Notes under the pieces: generated by a model
Told to the model about the DNA's origin: nothing
Seen by the model: only the letters and a program-made list of their open reading frames with translations
The model's database searches: none
Program-made: the position numbers and the translations under genes
Source of the DNA: Pectinophora gossypiella
Lineage: Eukaryota > Arthropoda > Insecta > Lepidoptera > Gelechiidae
Length of the DNA stretch: 64,000 nt
Assembly: GCF_024362695.1 (NCBI RefSeq)
Contig: NC_065417.1
Location: 6,875,001 to 6,939,000, forward strand
Reading direction: 5' to 3'
In this document: in pieces, positions 39,996 through 51,550 of the stretch
How the letters are laid out: each line of letters opens with the position of its first letter
How positions within the stretch are numbered: position 1 is the first letter of the stretch

Positions 39996-42900
39996 ATGGC
40001 AGATACAGTGTAAGTCGACACCGCCGCGTCTGGTGAACATCGCGCATCGCACAGAAATCAAATCCCGCCATTGCCGCTCACATGTGTGGAATAATACAGC
40101 ATTGTGCTTGCTTTACCATGGTACCTTACCTAAACTAAGCGCTTGATCCTGTCTTCGAATAATAACTAGAAACGGGATTGTTGGTAATTGATTTTAATTA
40201 TATATTCTTAGAGGCAGTAATAAATAAATAAAAATAAGAAAGAAATAGAAATAAGACAAAAAAGTTTTAAGACGAATTTTGAATGTAGTTGGCGCGTTTA
40301 GTAGCGACATCTATCTTACTATAACGGTACCGTCAAACATAATTATAACGGTTAATATCCGTTATTAAAATATTTTATCATAGCAACACTCTACACCAAC
40401 TGTCAATTTTATCTGTCAAAAACTTTTTACTCTGTGACTTGCGAGTTCGTTCACGAAAGGAAAATGTTATCAGCTCGATTGTAGATTATTTTTTCCATTA
40501 TTGCACAGGTCTAATGAATCTTGCAATGTTATCAGATTTGCCAATGGGGAGTGTTTAGTGAACTAGTATTAATGGCCAAATTACCGAATGGCTGGGTTCA
40601 GCTGGTGAGTATGCCCACCCGATATTTTGTGTCAGAGTTATTGAGATCCCATTCATCGGAATAGGTAATTGTTTTCGTGCATGTATTGTCTCCCTCGAAC
40701 GATATAATTGGATCAAATTGCTCAATTGAATGTTCAATCTGCTCAGCACATGTGCCGCGATCTTTAAAAGTTATGATCATCTTAAATATTTCAATGTAAC
40801 TGTAAACAATTCTGTAATAATAGACATTCGTCCATTCGGTAAACAACTTTATTATCAAGGCAAAAACAAATATCTTCATTTTGTCTACCGTATGGTTTTA
40901 CTTTCAACTGTACTTTATGTTTGAATCTGTAGGAATAATTTTGCAATAACAAGTTGGAAGGTATTGCAAAACTGTTTTCCTATTTAGTCACATGTGAATC
41001 ATTACTAATTATTTGCGTATAAAGTTTACCCGTTTGTGTCATTACTGTATATTCTTACTTGTAGGTATCTCTCTGAAGGCTTCCAAGTGATTATTGAGAA
41101 GTCAAAAGAGGCAAAATGCTCTCTGAAAGACATACAGTTACGTTTCTTGTGCCCTGATGACCTAGAAGAGGTGAGTATGAAGCTTTCTTTAACCCATCTA
41201 ATCTTTGTATTGTTTAAAGATTTTGTGAGTGATTTATTAACTTATTTTCTCCTTTCAATCTTCATTGATTTGGTTCTGTAATGATCTCATGAAAAACAAA
41301 ATCTGATATCTGATAATGATTTGATTTCTAAATGTTATTCAAGGAGAACCTTAAAAATAACATAACTACTGTGTAGTAAAATAGAAGATGATTAAGCCAT
41401 TTAAAATAATATTTTTTTTCAGGTAAGATCTCTATGTCGAGATTGGTTCCCGATAGAGTACCCACAATCATGGTACGAAGACATCACATCATCAAACAGA
41501 TTTTTTGCACTTGCCGCTGTGTACAAGTGTCAAATCATAGGGCTCATAGTTGCCGAAATAAAACCTTACCTTAAACTAAATGCAGAAGACAGAGGGATAC
41601 TGTCAAGATGGTTTGCATCGAAGGATACCTTAGTGGCTTACATATTATCTTTAGGTAAGTGGCAACAACACTCTTATTGTCATAAAATAAGTCAAAATCT
41701 CTAAATACCAGAACTACAACAATAAGCTAGTTTTATTCTAGTCAAATCAGTTATTTTTTACTAAACATCAAAACTTTGTTTTTGTTTACTAATCAGAATT
41801 TCATAATTTATCTGGAACCTAGTACACGACCCAATTGTAATATTAACCTCTCATATGCCGAGATACCAGACACAATAGATTTTACATTGTGTCTGGTCGA
41901 GATCCGCGTTCCGGCATTTAAGGGGTTAAACTTGGTTCGCTTTTGTATACTAAACAGCTCAACTAACTCCTAACTCCTGTGGAAACATACAACCAATAGA
42001 AAAAGTAAAACCTTTATTTATTTTAGGATAGGTGCCACAGACACAGATTACATATGTAGACAATACTATAACATCACATCACAAGACAAATAACACATGC
42101 ACACAAATACTAATTAGATAAAAAAAATCTAACAAAAGGCTTATAATAATACCAATACCTAATATTGTCTTGCATGCAGGTAGACAAAAGACTGTATTTC
42201 AATGCCCTATAATTTGTACAAGAAATTGGGAAAAGTGTTAGCCCATATGACACCATTGCAACATGCAAAGGTCAAATATGGTCAGTTGGACAATTGCCAC
42301 TTAAATAACATTACAGAAGCTTTGCACTGTTCAGGAATCAGTTGTAAAATTAAGGACTTTCCAGGCTACATTCACCAAAAACAGTATACTATAGTGTATT
42401 ATACTGATTAATTATACTAGTTTATTATTTTATGAATAGTATCAGAAATATACTAGGTATACAGGTTGTGAGAAGCTGCATTAGTTTTAGGCAGATGCGA
42501 TGTTTGTTACGTAAAAATTGACGATTCAAAGTGTACCTAACTATGTTACCAAATCTCGCGGGTTTGATATTTCTAATCCCGCGGGTCTTGAATTTGCGAT
42601 ATCGAGTCGGGATTGCAATTCCTTGGTGTGACGGTATGTTAAATATGTTATTACAGCATAACATATTTCCATCGGTTGCTATGTGATTTCGCAACTTGTG
42701 CTGAAACCTTGTGCCGAAACCGCGTGTCCTATTGTGGACGAGGCATTAGTCACACGTCATTAAAACACGCTCGTTTATCGTTATGCCGCTGCGTACGCGC
42801 CTTTAAAATGCACTATATTTCTACACTTTACAATCCACGATTTCTAAAAATTATAATAAATTACAGCTTCCTTTCATTCGATTGTTCTCTGACTCATGTC

Positions 42901-45900
42901 TTTTGGCATGCTAGATTAGGTCAATATGTACTGACTGATCATGATTATGTGAATATCAAAAGCTTATCTTACATGATACTTACTACTTCGACATATGAGC
43001 ATGAGATTTGTACGAAAATATTCTTATATTACAATTTTTTTAAACATACTTTGACATAACATAACATGAGCTTACGACACGATTATATCGCTATGATGCG
43101 GTAGTCAGAGGTACATCCATCGTGAGATGAACTAAGTACTCACATCTCACCGAGCTTTCTGTTAGACCAACGTGATAGGCGATGAGCCGTATCCCCGTCT
43201 GCAATGGTCAACTGTGTTAGTGAGACAAATTAATAACTCATTGGTGCAAGTACGGTACAGTCATGAGCAATATAATGTACCCACTTTAGGACTTTGTCGC
43301 ACTAACATATTTGACATTTAGTGAGACTTACAGTTTAATTTGTCAAAAAAGTCAGTGTGACATGGTACCAAAGGGTATACATATTATTGCTCGTGACCGT
43401 ACCGGGGTTCGAGCCGGCGCTCTCCGTTTGAGAAGTAAGCCGGTGTACCACAGGTGCCCAGTGACTCAGTGAGTGCTCAGTGATCTTTGAATTGGTAGGA
43501 GATTGATATTGATTAATTGCTGAAGTCGAACATGGCCAACTTCTTTAACGTATTGCAGCTTTCTTGTTCTTTTCTAGTGTGCGTTATCAGGGTTATTATT
43601 GAGACGCCAAAGGCCTGAGATGCTTCATATTCCAGCGTTAACATCATAGTACTCAATTAAAACACATAATACCGGGGTTTTACCGCGTTAAAATCAGGGA
43701 TATGACCCGGTAATGGCCCCGATTCTTGCAGACACCTCCTAATTTTACTTTAAGTAGAGTTATACCTGTCATTTTCTTATCCGTCGAAAAGAAAAGGGAC
43801 AGATTATTGACAGCTGTTATTTTAGGAAGAATGAGTAAATGAATGAATAACCCGGGCGCATCAAAAAGGTATCTCGCTGGTATGCAAACCGTTTGACGTG
43901 TGCTGTCAACTTAATTATGTCGGGTTATTAGCCAATGCAAAATTTTTACAGGGTTATTTTAGATTTTGTGCTTAAAATTGACATGTGTTCCATAAATTTT
44001 ATGCTTGTCGAATACACGTCCCTTTCTTTTTGGGCGGATAAGGAAAATGACAGGTATAACTTAAAATAAAATTAGATGGCGTCTGCAGGAATTAGCACCA
44101 TTAACCTCGTAAACCTGAGACACTCATAGTGCGTGTGCCCGCAGGCGTGGTGCGGTCATACCGGCGGTCCGGCGTGGCGACGATGCTCCTGGACGTGCTG
44201 CTGTCGCACCTGGCGGGCCCGGTGCCGCACCCGCCGCACCACCACCGCGTCAAGGCCATCTTCCTGCACGTGCTCACCACCAACTCCGAAGCCATACTCT
44301 TCTATGAGCAGAGAAGGTTGGTATTCATTATTACTCACGGCTATCTTCTAAACATCACAATTCGGAAGAATTTCTCATTTTTTACTTTTAGAGCGCAATT
44401 TTTTTGCAGTCGGGATTTAGTTTTTAAGGTGATTCGTTTTTCATACAAAAGTTGATGCAGTGCTACAGGAAAACGGATAGAGGAATACTGTTATAAAACC
44501 GATAAATAGTAATATTTTGGTGTATTATTTTCGCAAACTAACAAAAATTTAGGGTCCGAATACGAGAAGTACCATATTTCAGACCCTCAATTTTGATCAA
44601 TTCTACATTTGTAGTGGTGCAGATTACAGTGTATTTGCTGAGCGTGTAGTGGTGTCAATGTTAGTGTGTGTGCGTGATAGTTTTTTTTTTCTCTAAAGGC
44701 TTTGACTACTTGACAAGTGTAATAGAATGTCAGTGACAATTTATAAAGAGATTTTGTATGAATAAATAAAAAACTAAAAATATTACAATCTGAGAAAAGG
44801 AATATTGGAAAAATATTTTTGTTTTAACGCATATTTTTTAAACATTTTTAAATAATGGGTAAGTACCGTGTTTTAAAAGAGGACATATATTATAATAAAA
44901 AATCAATACATAAAATGACATGGCTGTATGGGCATAGTTCCCTTTGCCTTACCCTTCGGGGAAAACCAAATCAAAAAGAAAGTTGTTGCATTTGCCGGCC
45001 TAAATAGTAGTCATTTATAATTAATTGTTTTTCCATCCAACATACAGATTTATTTATATTCTCTTTGCCGCAGACTTTTTGGTGGGAACGGGAACGGGAA
45101 GGTTGCTTTCTTCATTGAATAATCTAAATAATAAATACGAAGTGGTGTTTTGTGGTTAATGATCACATTAAGTTAGTCGGAAAACATTCCCGATAGTATT
45201 ATTAAATCGGAATATTCAATAAACAAAGTGTACCTATCTATTTTCGCTTTGCGCCAACAAGCCGCTTACTTCGTTTGGGGTTTGGAGTAAGAGTCTGTGT
45301 GGGGGCTTAGGTTTCATCATTTCATTAATCATCATCAAGAAAAAAAAACACAAGACATGGCTGTATGGGCATAGTTCCCTTTGCCTTGCCCTTTGGGAAA
45401 AAAAATAAGATAAATTTTGAAATTCTTATGTATAATAAACAAACATCACAGACATCATGACAGATCTAAAACTAACGAAAATCTTTTTTCTTTTTTCTAT
45501 TTGACTTATTTATGAATTTTAATCAAGAAAACGTGATAATAAGTTCGACAGCAACCAGTTCAGGTCCCCGAAACAGCCCATTTCAGGCCGCGTATATATG
45601 GAAATACTACTTCAACACGTCCCAGCCTCGTCATTTTTTAACGTCCTCGTTAAAAAAAACGTCCTAACCTGAACTAATTAACCTAACAATAAACACCACG
45701 CGTAAATAATATAAGTCCAGAAATGCGCTGCAAGTCGTCTGGACTGGGCGCGAAAACAACATAAAATTCGATTAGCTGCTAAGTGTCCCGCATGCTATCA
45801 CCAGCTGTCACTGACATACGTATGAAGTCCTGCGGATTTTATTGGAACTAAATGACAAGTCATAATAATTATATGCGGATACTGCGACATCAGCGCCGTG

Positions 45901-48900
45901 CTTGCGGGACGTCCTGAAGCGCTATTACATCTTTCAAACGCGATGCGTCAAAGTTTGAACCGACGCAATTTAGGAAAAATCTACCTTATTATTACTGTAC
46001 TGTGATCGTTATTTGTAAAATCATACAATACATATACACAATTCTTTATACACAATATAATTATTATGACATATTGTGGACTTTCCGGTAGACCTACAAA
46101 AATGGAACAATTCAACCATACGTTGTTTTGTTATATCTCAATGGGCTCAGGCAGCGTTTTCGCCGAAAGCTCCAAGTCGGCTATATTTGTAACGATAATT
46201 ATGTTTGATATTCATCATCATTTTTGAACCATTTTATACAAACAAAAAATACTTGTATAAATTATATACCCTAAAGCACGCCCATGAATCACTCTACTCA
46301 TTGGTGAAAACCGTATGAAAATCCGTTCAGTAGTTTTTTAGTTAGCCGCATGTTCACTGATGCGATTAATGCCTGTTAGAATTTTACAAAATAAAAAATA
46401 CGGAAATTACGGAAGGTACTTTAGTGCAAAGTACATTATTGTATAATTATAATATTACTGGTAAAAGTGATACTTTTTGAAAATTCCGTAAGTAACAAAT
46501 AAACGGGTTCGCCAAATTCAATTGTAAAAAAAAATACAAAAAGTAAAAACAATTAAAACATGCACTTGGGGTTTGAACCGTGAAACTTAAGAATGGCGGC
46601 GACTGCTTTACCAAATGCGCCATTTAGAAGTTAGAAGTAGACTTCAAATTATGCATCTCTTTTAATAGCTAACCTAGTTCGCATGTGTGTGTGACAGCTT
46701 CGTGTTTGTACACAAATTGAAATGACACCAACTTTTGATGCAATGTTTTAATATGATATCTGCAGTAAATACTTCGAAATTGTAGCTTAACTTAAAGATA
46801 ATGTATGTAAGATTTCGCCACCTAACGTTTCACTGGGTCAGAACTCAACACTAAACGAATAAATGGAAAAAAATACGAAAAATGCAGAAGTAACGCCATC
46901 TGCTGACGCAGCGTTACCTAGCTGACTGACACGCATCACCTTAAACTTATATTTTTTATCGTACATACATCAGGCAATGGATGACTTGTCACTCTGCCAC
47001 CCCGATAAGGACGCCGACGTGGTTATTAATACGTATGTATTGTCGTTTATTACCTTCGCCTGGGTATATTTTTTTGGATTAACGTCAAATTATTATTTGA
47101 ACTTCAATTACATTAGGTACATGAAATGAAATGTGCTATATCTACTTTTCAAATGTAGAGTTGCATATATATTATTACAAACAGATGAAACTTGAAACAA
47201 TACTTTAAAATCAACCCAGTTTCCAACATAAATGATGGAACAAATCATTTCCGGTAAAAACATTTGCCCTTGTTTGTATTGTGATTATTTTATGATATGA
47301 TTCACGATACGTTTTCTAAATATGACATGAAGGTAGCAGCTAAAATTAAACCTGTCAAACAATATAAACATAAATATAATAGTATCAAACAATAAGATGT
47401 ACGTTTCCATTATATTATTTTAAAAATCAAGTAGTCAAGCTAAATTGTGAGACTAAGACTAGTAAGACTAGCTAAATGTGTGCCATTCGTATTCATATTA
47501 AGTCCCAATGGACATAGGGTACGCCACTTAAAATATGGGCCACAGAAGTTATTTATCATTATTAGATATGAAATGTGTCATCATCAAATATCAATTCTAT
47601 CTTGATAATAAGCGAGTACTTCGCTCACTGATAACATTTCGAATGATTGTGATAATGGTGCTGATTCCAATACACACCATCTAGTTTCAAGTTATACCTG
47701 TCATTTTCATATCCGCCGAAAAGGAAAGGGACGGGTAATCGACACGCATACAATTTATGGAACACGCGTCAATTTTAGGCAAAATTTTGTGTTGGCATCC
47801 CCAACAAAATTATATTTTAATATTTAAGTATGGCAATACTTGCCATCTTCTTCTTCTAGAATCTGCGTAACGTGTATCGTGTGTTAAAACTTTAAAATAT
47901 AAAAATTTATAAAAGTACCATTAATAACACAGCCCAGCATTATTCCGCATTCCATCGAGCAGAGCATCGCCAACACCTAGATGCCCACATTTTGTTAAAC
48001 CCGACTGAATTAAGTTGACAGCACACCTCCAACGGGTTGCACATCAGCGAGATGCTTATTTATGAGAAACATTTTCTTTTTTCTATTTTACTTATTTATG
48101 AATTTTTGTAAGAAAAATGGTGTGGACTTATGTGAGACTCCCCGGGTGTGTGTACCCGGTATACCCTCTAAAACCCAACGATGTTCCTCCTTGCCGCCGG
48201 GGACACGGGGATTCTGTTGCACACAACCGCCACCCCGGCTGCGGATACCCTTACAGGCCCAGTACCCATAGGACTCCAAGTCAAGCGCCTCCCCCTCCGC
48301 CGAAAAACACGGACCTGCCCTCACTATCTTTGGTTCATTTCGGGTTGGCTATTAGCGAAATGTTTGCATTATTTACGTATTTTTCCACTTTTTTATTATT
48401 CATTAAAACATGTTGATATTTAAATTAAAATAGAGGAGCTCGGTGGCGCAGCGGTTAACGCGCTCGGTCTGCGATTGTTGAAGTAAAGCAACTTTCGCAA
48501 AGGTCGGTCATTGGATGGGTGACCACAAAAGAAAAAAAAAAGTTTTCATCTCGAGCTCCTCCGTGCTTCGGAAGGCACGTTAAGCCGTTGGTCCCGGCTG
48601 CATTAGCAGTCGTTAATAACCATCAATCCGCACTGGGCCCGCGTGATGGTTTAAGGCCCGATCTCCCTACCCATCCATAGGGAAGGCCCGTGCCCCAGCA
48701 GTGGGGACGTTAATGGGCTGATGATGATGATGATGATATTTAAATCAATATCGCCCCATCTTATTGACGTTTTAACTGTACCTCTTATAAATGGATCTAC
48801 AGGTTTCCCGCCCTTGAACAAAGTGAACTAAAATTAAAAGTAAGGCCAGATGTGACTCGTGTATAGAAGTATCTCATTACAATTTCATGTGACCTTACAC

Positions 48901-50350
48901 TTGCCCTTCGTTTACAAATAGAAACGCGAATAATGAAATTATATGGTTTTAATTGCCTTTCCTTTTGTTTCGAGTCGCTTTCTACTTTCTAGACTGATTT
49001 TCAGTATATTTTGCCTTCGTAAGTTTAACTTGAACAGTCGTACTTTAGATCTTTCTTTTGATTCCGCCGTACATTACCTACCTTATCATATCACCCTACA
49101 CAGAGTTTCTTATAAGGATTATTCCAGTTTTAATACTAATGTACGACTACTCTAAACACAGTATAACATACCCTACCAAATGCACTTACGTAGTAATGCC
49201 ATTAAATAGTTATAGCATATAGACTGCGTGTCGCAAACCTGTCTCAGTAAACCACACGTAATGCCAAAGGGCAGTAACCACACGTAATTTTGTGGTTGTC
49301 TGGAAGAAATCGCTTTAAGCGATAAGTCTGCTTTTTCCCATGTACCTAGTTGGAGAGTCTTTTGTAATTATTTATTTTTATTTTGGTGCAATAAAATATA
49401 TTTGTATTGTATTGTAATTACACACACACGTAACGTTGTTTTGTATGTTGTGTGCAATAAGTACATTTGTATTTCCGTTTTTACATATTATTATTACGTA
49501 AATTTCTTTTTCACGCATTCATAGAATAGATAATAACACTATGTATAGAATGGTACACTCTCCGCCCCGCACCAATTTAAATCCGGCGCTATGATGTATA
49601 CAGGCGCGGGCGCGAGTTAAATTTACTTCACCCCCTCTGGATCTTACTGTAGTGTAAACGATCGCTAAGGAGTATGGGGGAGCGTGCGCGGACTTTCTGT
49701 CTCGCTCTAACTTACGCGGTAAGGCGGTACGAATGAGATTTTTGTATGCAGTGTCCGGGGCGCAACATATTTTGATCAAAATCGTATACCAACTATAGTA
49801 CTTAGATACTACGAAGTAGTCCTTGGTTTCGTATCGAGTCGGTACATAGGAACATTTATTAAGTAAAACATAACAGACAGTAACGTCGTTATATTATTAC
49901 CGTAATATGATATTCAATAATGAATCATCCCCATTAGTCACAAAGTGCATCATAAATTGATAATCAATTTCAATAACATCACTGTTTCATAACTACCGGG
50001 TCGCGACATCGACATCGCTGGTTGATTGCGAGGTAGATGCTGCATATTTGTGGGTTGGAAATACCATGTTATTTAAATATTGTTTATATGAAAAGCTTTG
50101 TATTCTATTGTGTTGTATCTTTGTCAATTCCAGATTCCGGCTCCACTCTTTCTTACCGTACTACTACTCGATAAAGGGGCGGTGCAAAGACGGGTTCACG
50201 TACGTATACTATGTGAACGGCGGTCACGCTCCGTGGGGGCTGTATGACTACGTGAAGTACGTGGCGCGCGCCGCGTGGCGGGGCGGCGGCCTGTACCCCT
50301 GGCTGTGGGGCAAGCTGCGGACCGCGCTCACTATAGCGTGGCACAGGTAG
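39996..50350 (+). CDS. NAA60: N-alpha-acetyltransferase 60 (NAA60), five coding exons
   Basis: Exons 39996-40009, 41065-41170, 41423-41654, 44145-44316 and 50134-50350 give 246 aa (human NAA60 is 242). The 14-nt first coding exon (ATG GCA GAT ACA GT|G) is the only one I found whose phase fits the acceptor at 41064. The GNAT fold is clear: IQLRFLCPDDLEEVRSLCRD, DWFPIEYPQSWYEDITS, LIVAEIK, VAYILSLGVVRSYRRSGVAT (acetyl-CoA loop RRSGVA, 124-129), IFLHVLTTNSEAILFYE, and FLPYYYSIKGRCKDGFTYV. NAA60 is the Golgi-anchored NatF enzyme acetylating N-termini of transmembrane proteins on the cytosolic face. The C-terminal PWLWGKLRTALTIAWHR is a plausible membrane-binding helix. A different C-terminus may come from an exon at 51451. 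The last intron is 5.8 kb and repeat-rich. Confidence 0.94.
41843..41929. mobile_element. TTAA-flanked palindromic MITE
   Basis: 87 bp from TTAACCTCTCATATGCCG to CGGCATTTAAGGGGTTAA, with an inner CCAGACACAAT/ATTGTGTCTGG pair. In NAA60 intron 3, shortly after exon 3. Confidence 0.65.
42440..42555 (+). mobile_element. Jockey-like LINE 3' tail fragment
   Basis: Contains ACAGGTTGTGAGAAGCTGCA and GATTCAAAGTGTACCTAACT, the 3'UTR of the element at 16938-18048 in the opposite orientation, without coding sequence. Confidence 0.6.
43106..43450 (-). mobile_element. tRNA-derived SINE (family 4) split by a MITE
   Basis: On the minus strand the head lies at 43450-43403 (GCTTACTTCTCAAACGGAGA, GCCGGCTCGAACCCCGGTAC with B-box GGCTCGAACCC). 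It resumes after the MITE at 43253 (TTGCACCAATGAG...) and runs to CTAACAGAAAGCTCGGTGAG and TTCATCTCACGATGGATGTA. The two parts rejoin exactly when 43254-43402 is removed. Confidence 0.7.
43254..43402. mobile_element. MITE family 2, copy B, nested in a SINE
   Basis: Ends GGTACAGTCATGAGCAATAT and ATATTATTGCTCGTGACCGT. The body is the reverse complement of the copy at 24725-24875. GTAC is present at 43250-43253 and 43399-43402, consistent with a 4-bp target duplication. Confidence 0.75.
43640..43700. repeat. Half-copy of the 40-bp-arm hairpin element
   Basis: ATTAAAACACATAATACCGG, TTTTACCGCGTT and ATCAGGGATATGA match the right arm region of the element at 3705-3835 after divergence. It ends at the start of the MITE at 43722. 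Confidence 0.5.
43722..44096. mobile_element. MITE family 3 with long terminal inverted repeats
   Basis: The ends TTGCAGACACCTCCTAATTT / AAATTAGATGGCGTCTGCAG pair. Further in, ATACCTGTCATTTTCTTATC pairs with GATAAGGAAAATGACAGGTA, and GAAAAGGGAC with GTCCCTTTC. TIRs total about 75 bp in a 375-bp element. It lies 50 bp before NAA60 exon 4. A second copy is at 47693-48063. Confidence 0.7.
44317..46558. other. NAA60 intron 4, left part, with a repeated segment
   Basis: ACATGGCTGTATGGGCATAG and GTTCCCTTTGCCTT occur at both 44920-44960 and 45356-45395, so a short unit is repeated. 45455-45550 is related to 30750-30870. No gene or RNA is seen in the rest. Confidence 0.4.
46559..46632 (-). mobile_element. 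tRNA-like SINE head or tRNA relic
   Basis: On the minus strand, AATGGCGCATTTGGTAAAGC (A-box-like) and CACGGTTCAAACCCCAAGTG (B-box GGTTCAAACCC) are spaced as in a tRNA. Acceptor-stem pairing is poor, so a functional tRNA is unlikely. No SINE body of a known family follows. Confidence 0.45.
47693..48063 (-). mobile_element. MITE family 3, second copy, with internal insertion
   Basis: Starts TTATACCTGTCATTTTCATA, TCCGCCGAAAAGGAAAGGGA and matches the reversed right half of the element at 43722-44096. It is interrupted at about 47800-47985 and resumes with AAACCCGACTGAATTAAGTT and CACATCAGCGAGATGC. Confidence 0.55.
48064..48330. repeat. GC-rich repeat-like block
   Basis: It follows AAACATTTTCTTTTTTCTAT (related to 45480) and contains CCCGGGTGTGTGTACCCGGT, a palindromic word, and CCTCCCCCTCCGCCGAAAAA. 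It resembles the 5' part of a retroelement, but I cannot identify it. The overlapping open frames have no recognisable domain. Confidence 0.3.
48433..48734 (+). mobile_element. SINE with tRNA-like and 5S-rRNA-like head (copy 2)
   Basis: Same architecture as the copy at 19211. GAGCTCGGTGGCGCAGCGGT, the 5S-like 48480-48524 (GAAGTAAAGCAAC ... GGATGGGTGACC), an A-rich spacer, the shared core CTTCGGAAGGCACGTTAAGC, then (GAT)n. The target duplication GATATTTAAAT flanks it (from 48415 and 48735), continuing imperfectly. It lies in NAA60 intron 4. Confidence 0.85.
49265..49425 (+). mobile_element. LINE 3' tail (plus orientation)
   Basis: GTCTGGAAGAAATCGCTTTA, AGCGATAAGTCTGC and TTGGTGCAATAAAATATATT match the tail at 2236-2352 in the opposite orientation, ending in (TTGTA)n. 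Confidence 0.6.
49515..49790 (-). repeat. Diverged member of repeat family A
   Basis: Near the right edge, TTTTTGTATGCAGTGTCCGG and GGCGCAAC match the family A end at 2405-2440 (TATGAAGTGTCCGGGG). Internal sequence (CGGTAAGGCGGTACGAATGA) differs, so it may be a related family sharing ends. Confidence 0.4.
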
Positions 50351-51450
50351 TCCACACACCACTACGCCTACACGAGAAGCGTGCACACAGAGGCGGCGCC
50401 GGAGACGTTCGGGGAATATTTTGTAATCTTTATACGCACGCGTTCACACGGCAGTTTTCACACAAACTGCCGCTCCCCGGCCCGGCACGTTACCGGCACC
50501 GCCTCTGTATGTGGAGAGCTTAAGGGTGGAGGCCATTCACCGGCTAAGCACAGAGGCCTTATAAATATACTCTTACTTTTTAAAATGGCAATTGCCGTGT
50601 TGAATGGAAACCATAGCAGGTGACAATTGGATTCGGATTCGTTCCGAGTTTGAATTTCTGCAAGTTAATAATGATGGACGACGAGAGGTGATTACGTTTT
50701 CAGATGTTGGTCAGTAAGTCGTACTTTTGACGATGTATATTTTCGAATTTATACAATTTAGAATTTTGTATTTATATTTTAGCAAAACTTAAAAGTTTAT
50801 CATGTTAATTACGTCCGGATAAGGTATTTTATTTTAAAATGTCTTCAGATGGTTGACTTTCGCACGATATTTTCCACCGCTTACGTCTTCACTTCGAAAC
50901 AATTTATTTTCACATTATTATGTAAATTACACTCAGTATTCTTAATAATATGGACAAACTATTGCACGTCCTGTAACATGCATATATTGCATGTCTAGTT
51001 TGTAGTACATACATACAAGAATGTCCGATAAGGTTTGCCTTTAATATTACATAAATTACTAAGGACAGTATACGTAAAAGCAGGATAAAAGGAGAAAGAA
51101 TAGAGCTATCTTCAGTGTCTTATTTTTATTAAGAAAGCCGGAACTCCACCTTTAAGCCTCTCATATTATGATCTAATTATAAACGTTATTAACGATTGAA
51201 TCGTAAGTTGTATGGCTGTTGGATGAGAGAACAATCAGTACTGCCAACATTACCGTTCTAGAGATTGACTAAGTCAATTAATTTTAAAACAAACAATATT
51301 GGTGTCTCTGCTATAAGGCGTTAAGCTTATAGTAGACGCGCTGTTAGTGCAGAAGTATGATATCGTAACGAGGTAATGTTGGCAACACTGAATTTGGTTA
51401 TGTGATTTAATTTTAATGATTATATTAAAATAGTGAAATATTTTCTACAG

Positions 51451-51550
51451 TTCCAAATCAATGTCCAGTGCCGTAATCAGGTCGAGCCTAAGGCTAGTGT
51501 CGTGGCGTCCGACCGGGACGGCTTTGGGTAATATTATTATCAAAAGGTGA
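51451..51550 (+). CDS. Candidate alternative last exon of NAA60
   Basis: TTTTCTACAG at 51441-51450 is a good acceptor. If NAA60 exon 5 is spliced at a GT at 50347 instead of ending at its TAG, the frame continues as SSKSMSSAVIRSSLRLVSWR then PTGTALGNIIIKR and TGA (51548-51550). Human NAA60 ends with GISSKSGIEYSRTM, so the SSKS start is suggestive. A GTGAGT donor at 51547 also allows it to be an internal exon. The alternative view is that it is a UTR exon or chance. Not confirmed. Confidence 0.4.

Noticed and set aside
40572..40604. ATGGCCAAATTACCGAATGG... followed by GTGAGT as first NAA60 exon
   Set aside because: Its phase does not fit the acceptor at 41064 (it would stop after three further codons). 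The exon at 39996-40009 fits exactly.
46559..46632. Functional tRNA gene on the minus strand
   Set aside because: A and B boxes are recognisable but the acceptor stem does not pair well.
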